From NCBI GenBank assembly GCA_030340625.1, contig JAOPHQ010002310.1, positions 53,501 through 117,500 on the forward strand: a DNA stretch of 64,000 bases, in the 5' to 3' direction. Both the position numbers and the translations under genes were made by a program. Position 1 is the stretch's first letter. Every line of letters begins with the position of its first letter. The notes under the pieces are model-generated. The model worked only from the letters and a program-made list of their open reading frames with translations, searched no databases and was not told the origin of the DNA. The stretch comes from Merluccius polli. Lineage: Eukaryota; Chordata; Actinopteri; Gadiformes; Merlucciidae. Shown one piece after another: positions 61,856-64,000 of the stretch.

Positions 61856-63846
61856 AACACGCACACACACACACACACACTCACTCTCTCCCTCTCTAGC
61901 ACACACTTTCTCGAACGTACACACACTATCTAAGAGACACACACACACCGCCCCGACACCAGAGAGCCCAGCAGGCTTCCAGTGATCATGCTGCAAGGTC
62001 TCAGACTTTTCTAATGATCTCCACCCCTGTGTGTGTATTCATGTGGAGATCGCTGTCCAGTGCAGGATAATGACCGGTACAATGGCTGGTACTGACACAT
62101 TACTGGTGGTTAATGTCCGCTTCCTGAGTGCGAAAGCCCTGAGAACTGTGTGGTCCACTACCAGCTGAAAGGTTCCTTCCCCAATGCACTTTTCAAAAAA
62201 TATTACCCAAAACGGTAGTCCCTGAAATCATTCTCAGCAAACTTCTTCAAATCCTCTTCAAATACAAAAAACGCCTTACCAGCTGGTCCAGCTGCCATCA
62301 GAGAGCCCACACGCCGACATTAGTCTAATCCAATTAACAGAAAACATACAGCAGAGGTCTTTTTATTCATTTTCTTGTTCTGTATACACATAGTAAAGAT
62401 TACATTTATTTAGAGGTATATCCTTCCTGTATCCCTCAAAGGTCTAAAACACAATTGTTTCCCTAGACCAATATTTTGGTTACTTCAACACACTATTGGC
62501 CTGGCGAAGTTCTTTTTCCACTTCCTGGAAAACCATCATTTTTAAAAACATGTCATGAAATGAATGGTGGCATGGTCTGCCCCTGCAGGTTGGAGGACCC
62601 TATGGCACTGTGGAGCTTCATCAAACATCTTCCATCCAGCTATCTCCTAGACCAGTGGTTTCCAAACTGTGGGTCACAACCCATAAGTGAGTCACAATAA
62701 AAGTATTTTTTTTGTATGTGAAAGCCTACTTGGCAATACAACTCTTTCTGATTCTGATTTAAAAACATATATCAGAACATTGGGAACCTGAATTGACAAC
62801 CTGAATGCAAGACAAATCTTCTTGTTTCACAGCTTTCACTACAACTCATACTCCTTTGTTGTTCTGGGTGTCACATGACAGGGGGATGTGATGTCACGTC
62901 GTGGCTCACTCAGCCAATCAGGAGCCATCCCTAGCGCCCTCAGCGTCTGCGTTTGGAGTTCAGGGACTGGATCCCAGTACCATCTGCAAGGAAGGAATCC
63001 TCTTATTATGCCCTGGAAGCCCCAGAGAGCCCAGAGGATCATCTCTAACACCAGGGCTCCAAGACACCTCACCGTGTCGCCATCAGCTTCACATCAACGT
63101 GGCACTATATGTGCAGCACAGGGTGTGTTCACAAATTGAATTACATTCACGTCACAGCGCAAGAAAAAAAATCAATGTACAAAGAACGATGAGATGAACG
63201 CGATGATTTGACTGACAGTCAGCGATTTTTGGACAGAGACATCGGACGCACCGCAACGATGGTAAAAAGCGATATGATGGTAGCCATTCCCAACCAAACG
63301 CTCATTAAACGCTGAGACGCTGAATAGCTCCAGTGGAGCAGAAGAGTTAAAAGACCCCTCATGTTCTGTTCATCTCTCTCCGGTGTTTCTACCAGCGCTG
63401 ATAAAACCATCCTGACCTTTAGATGTTGTTTTAAGGGCTCTGGGAGACGACGGGTTTAGCACACAGTCTGGCAGCTTTACTGAAGGACCAAAAAAATCTT
63501 CATCAAATATTCACCAGACTCCACCAGACTCCACCAGACAGGCTTTTAATTATAAAGCTGTAAATATCTGAGATGAATATTAAAAATCCCTGAATGCTAC
63601 CTGTCACCAGAATGCCACAACGCTGGACTGCTCTCTTCATGTCTGCTGTACCGCTGTCTGCTGTGTTTTCATGCACTTCTACTCCCTTCTTCAGGGGTTC
63701 GTAATTTTTTCATCTCGGGAATCGAAAGACAATTTCAGTGTGTCTGTGGGACCCGACCCAGACGAATTCAGAACCAACTCAGAACACTCTGAGCACACCG
63801 GAATTGGTGGTCCTTTCGTTACACAGCCATCCTGAAACAGTCTCCT

Positions 63847-63882
<36 letters not shown>

Positions 63883-64000
63883 AAAAGGCAGGAAAACAGA
63901 TTGACTCGATCTGATTGAGTGTGTGTGTGTGTGTGTGTGTGTATTTGGTGTGAGTGTGTGTGTGTAGGTGTATGTACAGGAGTATGTGTGTGTATGAATG
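60460..64000. other. downstream intergenic DNA, no gene recognised
   Basis: The sequence is AT-rich, with (CA)n at 61,815-61,880 and a hAT-end relic at 62,652-62,700. A CAGGGGTTCG relic at 63,694 is related to the one at 3,748. (GACT)n lies at 63,848-63,875 and (GT)n near 63,921-63,942. The small ORFs have no recognisable domains. Confidence 0.6.

Noticed and set aside
62839..63197. Overlapping ORFs on both strands near the window end
   Set aside because: No domain, no splice structure, and both strands open; treated as chance.

Overview
The window is nuclear DNA of a ray-finned fish. The genes are split by GT-AG introns, the TG/CA, TC and G-run microsatellites are very dense, and the hepcidin has the teleost form (a Q-S-H-L-S start and eight cysteines). 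The extreme tandem-repeat load recalls codfishes, but nothing in the sequence fixes the species. I reconstructed six multi-exon protein genes by joining exons whose splice phases agree throughout.

Layout. 1-8,700: repeats and a CpG-rich promoter with a probable non-coding first exon of phldb3, followed by a 2.3-kb satellite of 17-bp units and a palindromic element. 8,731-18,099 (+): phldb3, 14 coding exons, 650 aa, PH domain at the C-terminus. 19,643-19,972 (+): a broken siglec V-set exon. 20,418-22,833: a decayed element with about 300-bp inverted ends and fragments of a Cys-rich multicopy protein. 23,577-27,483 (+): a siglec-like inhibitory receptor of 572 aa. 27,484-30,120: two minisatellites. 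31,189-37,372 (-): vsig10l, 688 aa. 38,052-44,558 (-): etfb, 254 aa, with a candidate spliced 3' UTR. 45,312-55,508 (+): usf2, 279 aa, head to head with etfb. 59,263-60,075 (+): hamp (hepcidin), 97-aa precursor. 60,300-64,000: no gene recognised.

Gene relationships. From general knowledge, the human counterparts (PHLDB3, SIGLEC/CD22, VSIG10L, ETFB, USF2, HAMP) all lie on 19q13 but are spread over many megabases. Here they occupy about 52 kb, so this looks like a compact ancestral neighbourhood. usf2 next to hamp is the arrangement seen in mammals, where USF factors are reported to act on hepcidin promoters through E-boxes. CACGTG sites occur upstream of hamp, in the etfb/usf2 divergent promoter and upstream of phldb3.

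Mobile DNA is mostly short non-autonomous DNA transposons. Four have recognisable 8-bp target duplications (137-812, 30,420-31,139, 38,506-39,760, 50,259-51,186). There is also one LINE 3' end and several MITEs. The oddest structures are two abutting perfect 50-bp palindromes inside a usf2 intron (46,891-46,990) and a 22-bp-arm hairpin in an etfb intron. No CRISPR array, convincing tRNA gene or endogenous retrovirus was seen.
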